Shown here: positions 31,701 to 40,019 of the stretch, piece after piece | Position numbering within the stretch: position 1 is the first letter of the stretch | How the letters are laid out: the number at the start of each line of letters is the position of its first letter | NCBI GenBank assembly: GCA_905221615.1 | Contig: CAJNDT010005880.1 | Span: forward strand, 792,501 to 856,500 | Source: Symbiodinium sp. CCMP2592 | Taxonomy: Eukaryota > Sar > Dinophyceae > Suessiales > Symbiodiniaceae | DNA: 64,000 bases | Reading direction: 5' to 3' | Program-made: the position numbers and the translations under genes | The notes under the pieces: model-generated | The model's database searches: none | Seen by the model: only the letters and a program-made list of their open reading frames with translations | What the model was told of the DNA's origin: nothing

Positions 31701-32289
31701 GACTCGGAGAAGTAGCCGGGAGCGGGCCATACTCAAGAAAAGCTTCGTCGAGGCTTCGAACATCAGCACGGGCAGCAAGCTCCCAAGCGGCAGGGGCCTC
31801 GTCCAGGGCAACGTTGTAGTCACCAAGCAGCATCCAGTCAACACGCCGACGACATAGAGCATCAATCACCTGCCCACTATGACGAGAGGCAGCCTCAAGG
31901 CAACTCGCGTGGCCGTAGGTACAACCAACAATCACCTTACGGTAGGAGCCGTTGCGCTGGACCTCGAAGACCATGGCCACCGCCCTCGCTGCCTCCTCGA
32001 CACCCTCAAGCTGCAGCAGCTTGCCGGGAAGCTTGCTAACAATGGCACACCGTCGCATGGAATTGGCATCGGCAACACCAGCAAAGATGTCGAAGCCCTG
32101 AGCCCTGAAGCTAGCGACCACACGGGGCCACGACGGCTCGTTGACATCAATCTCCTGAAGACAGCAAATATCAAGGCCCTGGGACTGCATAACCGCGACC
32201 ACAGCCAGCACTTTACTCGCCAAGCTCTTGCCCACATTCATGGTGCCAACACGTGTCACTCGGCCCTCTAAAGGATGAGCCGCCGTCAT
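28738..32289 (-). CDS. LINE ORF2: APE endonuclease - reverse transcriptase - RNase H (truncated)
   Basis: It makes the target nick and copies the element RNA at the target. Residues ~1-240 are an APE-type endonuclease with GTMNVGKS, LQEID, LLGDYNVAL (~158), RRIDFG (~199) and ADHRG (~222; usually SDH). Residues ~490-760 are the reverse transcriptase: GGPDGW, VALIPKG, RPLSLL, AEDLSKFFDGID (first catalytic Asp), GLCQGCPLSPLLAS and FVDDRYML at ~716, in the position of YADD. RNase H begins at ~1126 (LGTDGSA, then AELEGL) but the frame ends early at 28738; the rest is in the next frame. The start is set by the ATG at 32289, which overlaps the ORF1 stop as ATGA. All visible catalytic motifs are present apart from the frame break. 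Confidence 0.9.
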   Translation of the reverse strand: MTAAHPLEGRVTRVGTMNVGKSLASKVLAVVAVMQSQGLDICCLQEIDVNEPSWPRVVASFRAQGFDIFAGVADANSMRRCAIVSKLPGKLLQLEGVEEAARAVAMVFEVQRNGSYRKVIVGCTYGHASCLEAASRHSGQVIDALCRRRVDWMLLGDYNVALDEAPAAWELAARADVRSLDEAFLEYGPLPATSPSRLRRIDFGLASRQLSAEALHTFETIADHRGTAYDMRFAGPRGFSGPPRASLTAADVSPSCWEEVWRTRAASFQAALTTDVEEAWTILSSAAEQAMAGPAQRFNGCARHSTWRPHRERDVHKAAAGAESLLLTRMRRLQRRLAHLRRVQHDAQLRRNIVADLGLLGHTFPELLEFRHGGELGAVRLVDSLVAALEKESLESAVAAWRQGIDFNYKAQCAWVKRRSGLEKELENAGEVDPLLSRVAIHPTRVIAEAEEQWLPRWSRRQGRCHAAVATALSSLPELPRANLELSFTGAELFAIGKTMCGKAGGPDGWTADLWCHLPLDFWNCLASLWQAVVRLKKLPHIWRHSRVALIPKGNGDCRPLSLLCIAYRIGARAVLSQVSSWAEAWLGHQTSGGVPRRSLKDVVSQVLVSSMDGGVTVAEDLSKFFDGIDHQDLDMAMERLGAPRQFRDLVSLFYDEHYKLFSAGGLLGGCWHRTARGLCQGCPLSPLLASTVMLAWALRLEQLPGVRAASFVDDRYMLLKPQADAGMACRSSRDFDSALGFSCDSAKCKVAAPSSCAWAAGVVRAFGYESTSVLKVLGLMLDFNAGGRALLAGFSVQKARQRLRLASVVAKTVACRRRLFRSLAVPLWTWAGAFGGLAAAEANELRADILCRVGSTSVRDKARPLALEIIGYDCDPVFSRRWAALREVTRVATSTAAWQETAPLDVALRAWPLYLHFAMDILTELGWQVEENGRVISRVDAQGRIRRFRCGQDRLEVLREWVMDWHRREALVQCQRVHRDYHRTEPALARGGWLPPIANGTLCTFRGHCKHFAVCGAFGRQLCLGHGCSGWDKAKRNGLEAIPQCRCGLAEPSRPHLLWRCPEFTTLSAACGPPTTRLAERLLAVAVPEIPPAPPVLDPGEVLEDIAADIRLRWPPDGVLLLGTDGSAFDLVAAAAVAVEGGGVFAFGLQGEDQSPYKAELEGLRLCLQGLLRAGVPGRHCD

Positions 32290-35200
32290 GATGTCACAGA
32301 AGCAGGTCTGCGGCGAGGATCACTGCGATGCAATGCTGCTTCAGCGGCAGCCAGCCTGGCGGTGAGCACCTCCTCAGGAAGACCGTGCGGCCCCCGCCTG
32401 AGGATCTTAGCAACCTTGAAGAAGCGCCTGCGGCGCGCAGCATGGGTGCCCTGTCGGGGCGGCACTTTGCAACACCTGCGAGACCTGATGGACTTCGGCG
32501 ACACATGTGTGAACAGATGGCAGCACTCCTGGCAGCTCCAAGCCTGCCGCCAAAGCACATGGCAAGTGCGACGGTTTTTCGAAGCAAGCACTGGCCACAA
32601 CAACTCATCGAAGCCGGGGAAGTCAGCACCGCTCGCCACTCGCTTCACAGCCCTCTTGTTGGCAGCGCACACCACACGGCTCCGGCGAGCGCTTCGGCGG
32701 CGCATAGCCTGCGTAGCAGCCAGCGCCTGCCACTGACGATCATTGTAAGAAGCATGTCGTTCACGACGATGCTTTGTCTTTTCCCTCTCAAAGACATGTT
32801 TGGAGATGCTGTCCCTCGCCTGAGCAGGAATGCCGAAGCGGCAAGCAGGGCATTTCCAGTCGTAACTGTCGGCTTGGATCTCGGCCACGGTAAGCCTCCG
32901 GAAAGGAGTGTCCACAACCCGCACAGATCCAGGGACCCCGACTCCATCGTGCCAGCGAACCAGGTGTGTCCGCCGGGCCGAGGAAACCACAGTCCTCGAG
33001 GAGTGGGTGTAGGCGTAGTCGCAGTGAGGACACTCAAACCGCGGTGGGCCATCACCAGTCACCAGCACATTTCGGCGGTAGCGCGGCTGAAGCAGCGCTC
33101 GTTGGCTTGAGCTAAGCGTCGGAGGTGGATCAGCGTCGGTCGTGGCTCCCTGAGGCCGTGCCGAAGAGCTCTGAGCACCAGAAGTGTGGCCTCCCAGCGT
33201 AGAGCAAGAAGACCGCGCGTCCATGGGCCTAGCCGACAAGCCCTTGCCACCAACAGTGCAGCCACCAAGTGAAGAGCGAGAGGAGCGCGCCGTGCAACCA
33301 CCGAGCGTGGAGGCGGGCCGAGTACTCACGCTGTCCTTGCCTCCCCCGCGCTCAGCCGGGTCACCGAGAACCGCCTTCACAGCCCCGGTGGAGGCCGTCT
33401 CCAAGGCGCTAGCCTCGCCCACAAGCGCTTGGTAGTGTCGGTCGGAAAACCACAAAGCCAAGGGCGTCTTAGCACTCGGGGCACCAAAGACGCGGATGTC
33501 GAACTCGCCCGGGTTCTCTGGGTGCGGCCTGAAGACGAACACCTGTTGAGCGAGCGTAGCAGCAGCAGCGGCAATTTCTATGCTGCCGCCCCATGCTCCT
33601 GGTTTTCCCAGTTTCATGAGGTAGGCTTCGAATCCTTCATCGAGCATGGGCTCCTGAGCAGCGCTCGGTGCGTCTCCTTTCCAAAATCCGGCATAGGAGT
33701 CTTGATGTCTCCGCAAATGAGTAACCACTACATTGCGGAGCTCTGCCGCGGATCGCTTGGACCTGCCTTGATGATGAAGGGCATCGGCCAGGGCCAAAAA
33801 CAAACACTCGCCACCTCCGGTGTTGTCACACAGCCGGAGCCCACCTGGAAGCAGCCGTGCGGAAGCAGAAGGAGCCTCCGACTTAATGCGCTTGTTGGCG
33901 CTATCGGCAGCAGCAGAGGGAGTCGGTAGAGATTTCCCATCGTCGAGGCGCGGTCGATCATCGCCCCCATCGACGGCCATGTCGGCCTCCGCGGGCTCAG
34001 CATCAGCAGTAACCGTGGCGACACGAGTCCGCGAGGTCTTGTGCTGCTCCTTAGCAGGGTCCTTGCGGGCAGGCTTGAAGACCTGCTTGAACTCCAAAGG
34101 AAGAGCCCGCTCCTTTCGAAAAGTGCGTTCACCACCGAGCCGCATGAACTCCAAAACTCCATCCTCGATCTCAAAGGTCATGAAATCAATCTCAACGCCA
34201 GCAGTGGCACGGAAGCTCCAAGCCGAAGCCCCTCGCCAAGGCGATCTGTCCTCGATCTCGACGTTCTCCAAACCACACTCGGTAGCAAAGCCCTGGACAT
34301 CCTCCAAGTCCCAGTCGCGGGGAACTCCAGTGACGCGCCATCGCCGGCGCACAACCTTAGGCCGTGCCAAGTCCTCTTGGGTGGCAACTTTGCGTACGCC
34401 CAACTGCCGATGGCCACGAGCAAGGCCGAAGTCAGCAGATTGAGCACTGCGGCGGCACCGTGCTATGTAAGCCGGCCAATCTTCGCCATCCTGCCAAGGC
34501 ACCCAATGCACCGTGAGCTGAGGCACAGCAGGAAGAGGCTGCTCGCGATGCATGCTAGAGACGAACCATCGCATGCCTGCACAACGTGAGCCCGACATGC
34601 TCATGGCCTGAGCAGCCTTGCTAGCACTAAGGCGGCAAAGCCCTTCAACAGTAGCGGAAGGGCCGCCCGGGCCCCGAACCAAACTCCATGACCACGAATC
34701 CTTGCAGCCCTGGCATGCTGCTTCGGCCCACTTCCTGAAGTGGGCCCCGGGGGCCTTTGTCATAGCCTGCCAAGCCTGCTCGCTAAGCCCAGCGTAAACC
34801 CAATCGGCGTGGACCCGAAGCACAACGGAATCCTGAGGCTTGGGCACCTGAGGAGCTGAAGCAGCGGGCTTCAGGCGAGGCGCATCGTCGCTCAAGTGAG
34901 CCACAGCAAGCGAGGTAACCCGGACCCGGCCTTGCCAATCTCCAGGAACACGTTGCAGATGCCAGTCCACCTCCGTAAAAGCCTCCCGCTCGTTCGTCAG
35001 AAGATCAGGAGGAACCAGCAGCGTAAGGTCAGGCCCACTGTCAGAGCTTTGCACAACAGTGCGAAAACACTCCAGCTCGTGAGCGTCAGTCACCAATGCT
35101 ACAGCATCCCTGCTCGGATCATGCAAGAAATCTGCAACAGTCTGCACCAGATCCGGAGCAGGAGTCCAGTCCTGCGGCCGCGGTTTCCAATGCTTGAACA

Positions 35201-36662
35201 AAACAGCGGGGTCAGAAGAGGAGTCCTGCTTGTTGCCGTTCCTCCCCTTGCCGCCCGATCCTTTGCCAGCCCCTTTGGAACGAGACTGGTCACGACCTTT
35301 GCCGTTGCCCTTGGCAGGAGAGCCGGCCAACGTGACCGCCCGCGACTTCTCAGCAAGAGAATCAACACGAAGAGCAGGATCAGCATGCGCCTTCTTCTTT
35401 GCCTTCTTTCTTGTAACTTCAGTCCAGCCGTCATCTTCAGCAGGGGCTGGGGCGGCACGCCCAGCATTCCAAGCATCCCATTCGGCTTGGGACCAAACCT
35501 CAGCCGGATCACGCTTGGCCTTGGCCTTGTTCCAGCGAGCAGCAGGCTTCCAGGAGGCAGCAAAGTCAGTCCCGGCGGGCTCGGGGGCCCAAGCCCTCGA
35601 ATAATCAACGGCACCATCATGGCTCCACGACCTCACTATCTTCTGCAAGGCCGTGTAGGGATCCCTGGGTCGATCCCACAGAAGCTGCTCAAGTTGCGCA
35701 TAGAGAAGCTCTGCCCCAGCATCAACCCCAGCATCGTCCTCGTCGGTGCCCCAATCGCTCAAAAGGCCATGCAGGCCCTCCAAGAGGCGCTCAGTGCGCT
35801 TACGGCGCGTGGCGTGGGAGCCACCAGCACCTCCACGGAAAGGGTCTACACCCTCAGCAGGCTTGGCCAAAACGCCTCCGGCCCCGCACTGCTTGTCATC
35901 GACACCACCATGCCTGGCTGATCCACCACCAGCCCCGTCATCGGCATCATTTGCATGCGTAAGCAAGCCCGGCAAAATGCGCGGGACAGCACCATCAGCC
36001 ACACCAAAATTCTGAGCACAAAGGCCTGGAACATCAACCCCAGGAGGGGAAAAACTGAAAGCAGTGACGTCGGCACCACCAAGGGATTGCGTCTGGCGGC
36101 CTCGAAGAGCGCGAGGAGGATAAATCGGGCAACCACGCCTCCGACATCCAAGCCCACGACCTCGAAGCACCCAAACCTGAGCAGGGCAGCGAACACCAAG
36201 TCGCCTCCGCCCGTGCTTGACGGCAAGCCGTCGTCGATCGGCAAAGCGAGCTGACCAAGCAACTGTACACCATACATCGCCAATCTGCTTGGACAGCTCA
36301 GGCTGATGAAGGGACTTTCGCTTCCTGCGGCGTCGCCTCCACCATTTCCTGCGAAACATGCTCCTGCCAACAGCGCGTGGCACTCGAGCCCCCACAGCTT
36401 CCACACCACTCTTGGAGCATGACCCATCAAAGCGTGGGCCACCACGAAAACAAAGCAGCACACCAGCTCCCGCAGCCAGCATGCGACATAAGGCCGAGTC
36501 CCGCCCATGGGCGCGAAGTGCCCTGAGACGAGATCTCGAAAACCATCGAAACTGAAACCACAGCAGGCCGGCTCCCACAACCAGCCCGCCCAGGATCATC
36601 AAATAGTGATCCCATCGAATTGTCATGAAAAGCCCACTGCCAATCATCCACAAGAAGAACAT
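32286..36662 (-). CDS. LINE ORF1: basic/low-complexity region, OTU-type protease, zinc fingers
   Basis: ORF1 of the LINE, up to 1,458 residues if the ATG at 36662 is used. The open frame runs on into the host gene, so the true start is uncertain. Residues ~1-60 are hydrophobic, then a basic stretch (MFRRKWWRRRRRKRK). Residues ~454-480 form a Gly/Lys-rich RNA-binding-like tract (KGAGKGSGGKGRNGNK). At ~945 an OTU cysteine-protease core appears: DNTGGGECLFLALADAL with the catalytic Cys, GGSIEI, and SDRHYQAL with His at ~1075. C2H2-like fingers follow (CPHCDYAYTH ... H at ~1210; CPACRFG). The C terminus is basic with CQECC. ORF1 proteins usually bind element RNA; OTU enzymes cleave ubiquitin chains, so this one may shield the particle from ubiquitin. 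The latter is inference. Confidence 0.8.
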   Translation of the reverse strand: MFFLWMIGSGLFMTIRWDHYLMILGGLVVGAGLLWFQFRWFSRSRLRALRAHGRDSALCRMLAAGAGVLLCFRGGPRFDGSCSKSGVEAVGARVPRAVGRSMFRRKWWRRRRRKRKSLHQPELSKQIGDVWCTVAWSARFADRRRLAVKHGRRRLGVRCPAQVWVLRGRGLGCRRRGCPIYPPRALRGRQTQSLGGADVTAFSFSPPGVDVPGLCAQNFGVADGAVPRILPGLLTHANDADDGAGGGSARHGGVDDKQCGAGGVLAKPAEGVDPFRGGAGGSHATRRKRTERLLEGLHGLLSDWGTDEDDAGVDAGAELLYAQLEQLLWDRPRDPYTALQKIVRSWSHDGAVDYSRAWAPEPAGTDFAASWKPAARWNKAKAKRDPAEVWSQAEWDAWNAGRAAPAPAEDDGWTEVTRKKAKKKAHADPALRVDSLAEKSRAVTLAGSPAKGNGKGRDQSRSKGAGKGSGGKGRNGNKQDSSSDPAVLFKHWKPRPQDWTPAPDLVQTVADFLHDPSRDAVALVTDAHELECFRTVVQSSDSGPDLTLLVPPDLLTNEREAFTEVDWHLQRVPGDWQGRVRVTSLAVAHLSDDAPRLKPAASAPQVPKPQDSVVLRVHADWVYAGLSEQAWQAMTKAPGAHFRKWAEAACQGCKDSWSWSLVRGPGGPSATVEGLCRLSASKAAQAMSMSGSRCAGMRWFVSSMHREQPLPAVPQLTVHWVPWQDGEDWPAYIARCRRSAQSADFGLARGHRQLGVRKVATQEDLARPKVVRRRWRVTGVPRDWDLEDVQGFATECGLENVEIEDRSPWRGASAWSFRATAGVEIDFMTFEIEDGVLEFMRLGGERTFRKERALPLEFKQVFKPARKDPAKEQHKTSRTRVATVTADAEPAEADMAVDGGDDRPRLDDGKSLPTPSAAADSANKRIKSEAPSASARLLPGGLRLCDNTGGGECLFLALADALHHQGRSKRSAAELRNVVVTHLRRHQDSYAGFWKGDAPSAAQEPMLDEGFEAYLMKLGKPGAWGGSIEIAAAAATLAQQVFVFRPHPENPGEFDIRVFGAPSAKTPLALWFSDRHYQALVGEASALETASTGAVKAVLGDPAERGGGKDSVSTRPASTLGGCTARSSRSSLGGCTVGGKGLSARPMDARSSCSTLGGHTSGAQSSSARPQGATTDADPPPTLSSSQRALLQPRYRRNVLVTGDGPPRFECPHCDYAYTHSSRTVVSSARRTHLVRWHDGVGVPGSVRVVDTPFRRLTVAEIQADSYDWKCPACRFGIPAQARDSISKHVFEREKTKHRRERHASYNDRQWQALAATQAMRRRSARRSRVVCAANKRAVKRVASGADFPGFDELLWPVLASKNRRTCHVLWRQAWSCQECCHLFTHVSPKSIRSRRCCKVPPRQGTHAARRRRFFKVAKILRRGPHGLPEEVLTARLAAAEAALHRSDPRRRPASVTS

Positions 36663-36754
36663 AACAAGGCAGTATGGGCTGCGCCTGGGAGAGATTTCGC
36701 ACTCGCCAACCGGCAAGCCCGCGTGCGCCTCGTGGAGGCACTCCCCGTGCACGC

Positions 36755-36768
36755 GGGCGATGCTGTCT
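36755..36768. repeat. LINE target-site duplication, right copy
   Basis: GGGCGATGCTGTCT, identical to 28295-28308. The RCC1-like reading frame continues directly from it. Confidence 0.9.
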
Positions 36769-37109
36769 GCGGTGGTGACAGCAGTAGAGTCAGAGATCAG
36801 CTGAAGAATGTGCAGCAGATTCAAGCGGCCAAGCATGCCTTCGCTGCGATCCTTGCTGACGGCTCCGTCGTGACCTGGGGGGACGCTGACGGCGGTGGTG
36901 ACAGCAGTGCTGTGCGAGATCAGCTGAGGAATGTGCAACAGATTCAGGCAAATAATGAGGCCTTTGCTGCGATCCTGGGGGACGGTTCCGTGGTGACTTG
37001 GGGCCGTCCTAGCACCGGCGGTGACAGCAGTGCTGTGCGACATCAGTTGAGCTACAGCTACAGGTAGACAAGCGTTTCGCCATGCATGACTCCTGTACCC
37101 TAAACCCTA

Positions 37110-37212
37110 AGGTAAAAGCCAGAAAGTTGGAATACGATTATCCTAACCCTTCTATGGTAAATTATAGTGTATCCTACCATGAAACCATATTCCAATTTTC
37201 TGGAGTTGCCTG
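37110..37212. mobile_element. hairpin family C, TA flanks
   Basis: AGGTAAAAGCCAGAAAGTTG at the left and CCAATTTTCTGGAGTTGCCT at the right. It sits 40 bp after the stop of the RCC1-like gene. Confidence 0.75.
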
Positions 37213-37690
37213 TAACCCTCTGCAGGAATCCTGCCGGATGGGTTGCAAGAGGAACCCTAATGCAGCAAGAGGAACCCCAATACAGAATCATCATTAATCG
37301 CCGATATTGTTCCTTAGGGTTCCTGAAATTATGTTATACTGTATATTCAACCTTTCAATCGGCTAGGAGCCTTTGGGAGTCTCGGAAAAACAGGCGACCC
37401 TGCTATAAGCCCAAAATAGTAGGCTTTGAAACTTAGGGTTTACGGGATAGAGTTCAGGGTTTTGGTTTAGGGTTAGGGACCTTGCTAATATAGACCCTCA
37501 GTATCAAGATCCTATTTCGAGAACCCTGGATTCAGGCACGCCCCTAGGTTGCTAAGAGTTCCCGTGTAGCGTAGAATGCCTGATCTCATGTCGATGATGG
37601 ATCCTTGCGGGTTTCCAACGGCTCAGTTGTTGATTGAAACACCCTCCAAGGACTGCAAAAAGTGCACGTTACAGTTATAGTTATAGTTTG

Positions 37691-38200
37691 TGTTTGACGA
37701 GGGGGTTGTCAATCAGGATCCCATGCATGAAGCTACCTGTGCAGACAACCATAGCCCTTACATCCGAAACCTAAACCCCATACCCTAAGCGCGACATCCG
37801 AAAATTATCATAGATCCCAATCGGTCCGACTGTCAGCTCCCTGACCACAGCACCAGAGCATTTTGAGAGCAGCAACAGACAGTGCAGCATAATTGAGGGT
37901 CTGATTCGTTAGGAGGGCGGTTGTCAATCAGGATCTCATGAGTGAAGCTGCGTGTACAGACACCCTTATAACCCCTATATCTACTATTTGCTTAAGAACC
38001 CCCCAAAAAATAAAAAATGATAATCCCTATATTATCCCTACAAGGAATATATTTTTTATTTTTTGGGGGTTCTTAAGCAAATAGTAGATATCCTAAACCT
38101 AAACCTCATACCTTCATCCCTGAACCCTAGACCCTTAACCCGATGTCCTGCACCCGAACCTGAGACCCCAGTCCTTAGATCGTCTGACCGCAGCACCAGA
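37691..38200. repeat. tandem duplication of about 200 bp, one copy interrupted
   Basis: GTTGTCAATCAGGATC(C/T)CATG begins both copies (about 37703 and 37921), and GACC(A/G)CAGCACCAGA closes both. The copies have diverged. Only the second carries the palindromic element at 37981-38087. Confidence 0.65.
37981..38087. mobile_element. palindromic element, TSD ATAT
   Basis: CTACTATTTGCTTAAGAACC at the left and GGTTCTTAAGCAAATAGTAG at the right, with arms close to 40 bp and almost perfect. ATAT flanks both ends, and the uninterrupted duplicate at about 37750 lacks it. Only one copy was seen in the window. Confidence 0.8.
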
Positions 38201-38207
38201 CAGTGTA

Positions 38208-38327
38208 CTTGAAAGATCATGGGACTTGGTACATACGTTATAATTGGGGTTACAAGTCCTCTAAGTGGGGTTATCTGATTTATAACCTACTCATAGCCTT
38301 ACTTACTAGTTCTCATGAGCCTTTAGG
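38208..38327. repeat. hairpin family D
   Basis: CTTGAAAGATCATGGGACTT at the left, TTCTCATGAGCCTTTAGG at the right. TA is present only on the left. Confidence 0.7.
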
Positions 38328-38333
38328 TGGTAT

Positions 38334-38419
38334 AGGGGCTTGATTTGAACAGGGTTTTGGGGCCATTATATCAATAAAGACCCCGCAATATAGTACTGGT
38401 AATTATCCAGGCCCCTATA
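38334..38419. repeat. hairpin family G
   Basis: TATAGGGGCTTGATTTG at the left and AATTATCCAGGCCCCTATA at the right, with the core in reverse order compared with 22633. A half copy follows at 38461-38515. Confidence 0.6.
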
Positions 38420-38540
38420 ACAAGGGTTTTGGGGTTTTGGGTGTGTTTAGGGCTTAAGGTTATAGTATGATATACCCCAAGACCCTATTCTAATTGTTTA
38501 GGCCCCTATATAAGTACATGTAGTTGTCTGAATCATACGG

Positions 38541-38635
38541 CTGATGGACAAAATCCTGCATTACCCGTTATAAGGAATATACCATAGTTCCCATAGTTTA
38601 GGGTCCTTAGGGTCATGCAGGATTTTGTCCATCAG
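38541..38635. repeat. hairpin family I, clean copy
   Basis: CTGATGGACAAAATCCTGCA at the left and TGCAGGATTTTGTCCATCAG at the right, perfect arms, 95 bp. Confidence 0.8.
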
Positions 38636-39136
38636 CAGTAAAGAACACCTTGCCTCAAAAAGTTCCTTAATGAAAGTATCACGTGCTCTGATACCTAGCC
38701 TCCTAACATGTAAACTAAACTACCATAAACCCAAAAACACTCAACCCTAAGCCACTAAACCCTTAACCCCTTAAACCCTAAACCCCTAAAGCCTACACCC
38801 TAAACCCTTTACCCCAAAGAGCCCATGAAAAAAACAACCTTACCCTATCGTCACGAGCGTTGGATCCCCCCAACTCTGAATACATAAGGATGCCATGTCT
38901 GGAGCCATGAAATCCTAATCTGGGTTGTCCTTTGGGATCTTTTTCAATTCCCCTACTATTTTGTAGAGACCCATAATATAAAATAATTTTCAAAGGGCTT
39001 AATAATCGTAGACTTCGGGCTTTGGGGATTTGGGGGCTAGGGTCTAAGGGATGAGGGTTTAGGGCCTAAGAAGTTTAGGGGTTTCAGGGTGTAGGGTTTT
39101 GGGGAGCGGGGTTTGGGGTTTAGGGTTGGAGGCGAT

Positions 39137-39273
39137 GATATCCTCAAAGGGGAAAAGGAGGGACCCTTAATGGGGACCCCTACCCTATGATGGGCTGTAG
39201 TATATAATAGCTATGTTAAGGGTATATAACTAGGGGTCCTTATTAAGGGTCCCTCCTTTTACACTTGGAATAT
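39137..39273. repeat. hairpin family N
   Basis: GGAAAAGGAGGGACCCTTAA with GGGGACCCCTA faces TAGGGGTCCTTATTAAGGGT with CCCTCCTTTT. A related half is at 41083-41165. Confidence 0.65.
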
Positions 39274-39306
39274 CCGAATCCTGCTGCGCCCGCCCTCGCG
39301 ATCGAG

Positions 39307-39345
39307 GTCAATATTTCCACCTCCAAGAACATGTTCGCCAATTTG
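39307..39345 (+). CDS. 39-bp exon of dispersed gene 1
   Basis: A GATCGAG acceptor-like end and a GTGCGC donor bound 13 codons reading VNISTSKNMFANL. The same donor hexamer follows the 20655 exon, and the family N hairpin sits in the intron just upstream. The frame stays open further (VRLRTFMW), so a longer exon is possible. Assignment to dispersed gene 1 is inference. Confidence 0.45.
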
Positions 39346-39410
39346 GTGCGCCTGCGAACCTTCATGTGGCTAAGGGTCCGCCATGAGTCTACTAATCACT
39401 GTTGCTACTG

Positions 39411-39791
39411 CTAGGAATCTTGCGACGAAGCGCTAAATCTGCTGAAAAGCCTCTGCCTCCTCTGATTAAGTCCCACTACTAGCAGTGTCATATATGGCAT
39501 GTTACTACGATTACAGCTGCTTCTGTCAGTTTCATTGTTCAGTGTTCCGTCGTCGGCTGGTGGTGCCGGAAGTGATAAGCACAGCATTTGCTGAACACTG
39601 TGTATTGCAGCACTGTTAGCCGTTGATGCCGAAGTCGTCGTTGTATTGTAGTCGTCACTAGTACAGAGACGCAAACGCTGAGAGTGCCTTCCACCACAGT
39701 TCAATACTGTCGTGCCAATGTTGGTAACAGTCTTGGCGGCTGTCGAAACTGCAAGACGTTGCACTTCTGCGCACATACCCCGAGAGTCCAA
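39411..39791 (-). other. 126-codon open frame, unknown
   Basis: A telomere-free patch reading AKTVTNIGTTVLNCGG and later SVQQMLCLSLPAPPADD on the minus strand. The composition is plausible for coding, but no splice signals or family are visible. It ends where the family A hairpin at 39778 begins. Confidence 0.28.
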
Positions 39792-39886
39792 TATCCCTTA
39801 ATTAAGGAATATACCTTAAAGTATAACAGGATCCCTAATATGATTTAAGGTATATTCCTTAATTAAGCGATATTGGAGTCTCTGGG
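39778..39886. mobile_element. hairpin family A, TSD TA
   Basis: CCCCGAGAGTCCAATATCCC at the left and GATATTGGAGTCTCTGGG at the right, 109 bp, TA flanks. Confidence 0.85.
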
Positions 39887-39902
39887 TAATACCCATCACC
39901 AT

Positions 39903-40014
39903 CTAGGATGCCCAGTATTACCCTTATTCCCTTTTTGTAGTCCTAGGTTCCTTATAAAGTTACCCAGTACCAAAAAGAGATGCCTTTTTATTATTAGGTT
40001 ACTGGGTATCTTAG
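39903..40014. mobile_element. hairpin family H, 112 bp, TSD CCAT
   Basis: CTAGGATGCCCAGTATTACC and GGTTACTGGGTATCTTAG, exactly 112 bp, flanked by CCAT at 39899-39902 and 40015-40018. Confidence 0.92.
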
Positions 40015-40019
40015 CCATC

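Larger units (their letters stand above)
28309..36754 (-). mobile_element. LINE retrotransposon, 8,446 bp, near full length
   Basis: A GC-rich element on the minus strand, bounded by a 14-bp target-site duplication. It carries ORF1 (OTU protease and zinc fingers) and ORF2 (APE endonuclease, reverse transcriptase, RNase H), arranged ORF1 then ORF2 with an ATGA overlap. The 3' untranslated part is only about 70 bp and ends in ...AACATTTTAAA with no long poly-A. Composition and codon use differ from the AT-richer, telomere-like surroundings. The exact TSD and the near-intact frames point to a fairly recent insertion. No host gene is carried. Confidence 0.9.
27212..37067 (+). pseudogene. ubiquitin-like + RCC1-like repeat gene, split by LINE
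   Basis: The start MSLTLDVSLISGKTVSLQTH gives a ubiquitin-like beta-grasp domain of about 75 residues. Imperfect 41-residue RCC1-like units follow, each with DGSVVTWG and RDQLKNVQQIQA; about ten are recognisable. The paralogue at 62682 shows the intact plan. Three lesions are seen. First, one extra G in the run at 27320-27324 shifts the frame between residues ~37 and 38. Second, one unit near 28108 has lost about 25 residues in frame (TWVEIQATG). Third, an 8,446-bp LINE lies after 28308. The LINE plus its duplication is 8,460 bp, a multiple of three, and the frame resumes at 36769 and ends with TAG at 37067. There are no introns. RCC1-like propellers usually mediate protein binding; the role here is unknown. 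The single extra G could also be an assembly error. Confidence 0.8.

Noticed and set aside
29254..31857. Long plus-strand frames (up to 461 codons) across the LINE
   Set aside because: High GC and strong codon bias on the minus strand keep the other strand open; no motifs are found on the plus strand.
36755..37043. N-terminal extension of LINE ORF1 into the host gene
   Set aside because: These 96 codons lie outside the target-site duplication and are antisense to the repeat gene, so they are not part of ORF1.
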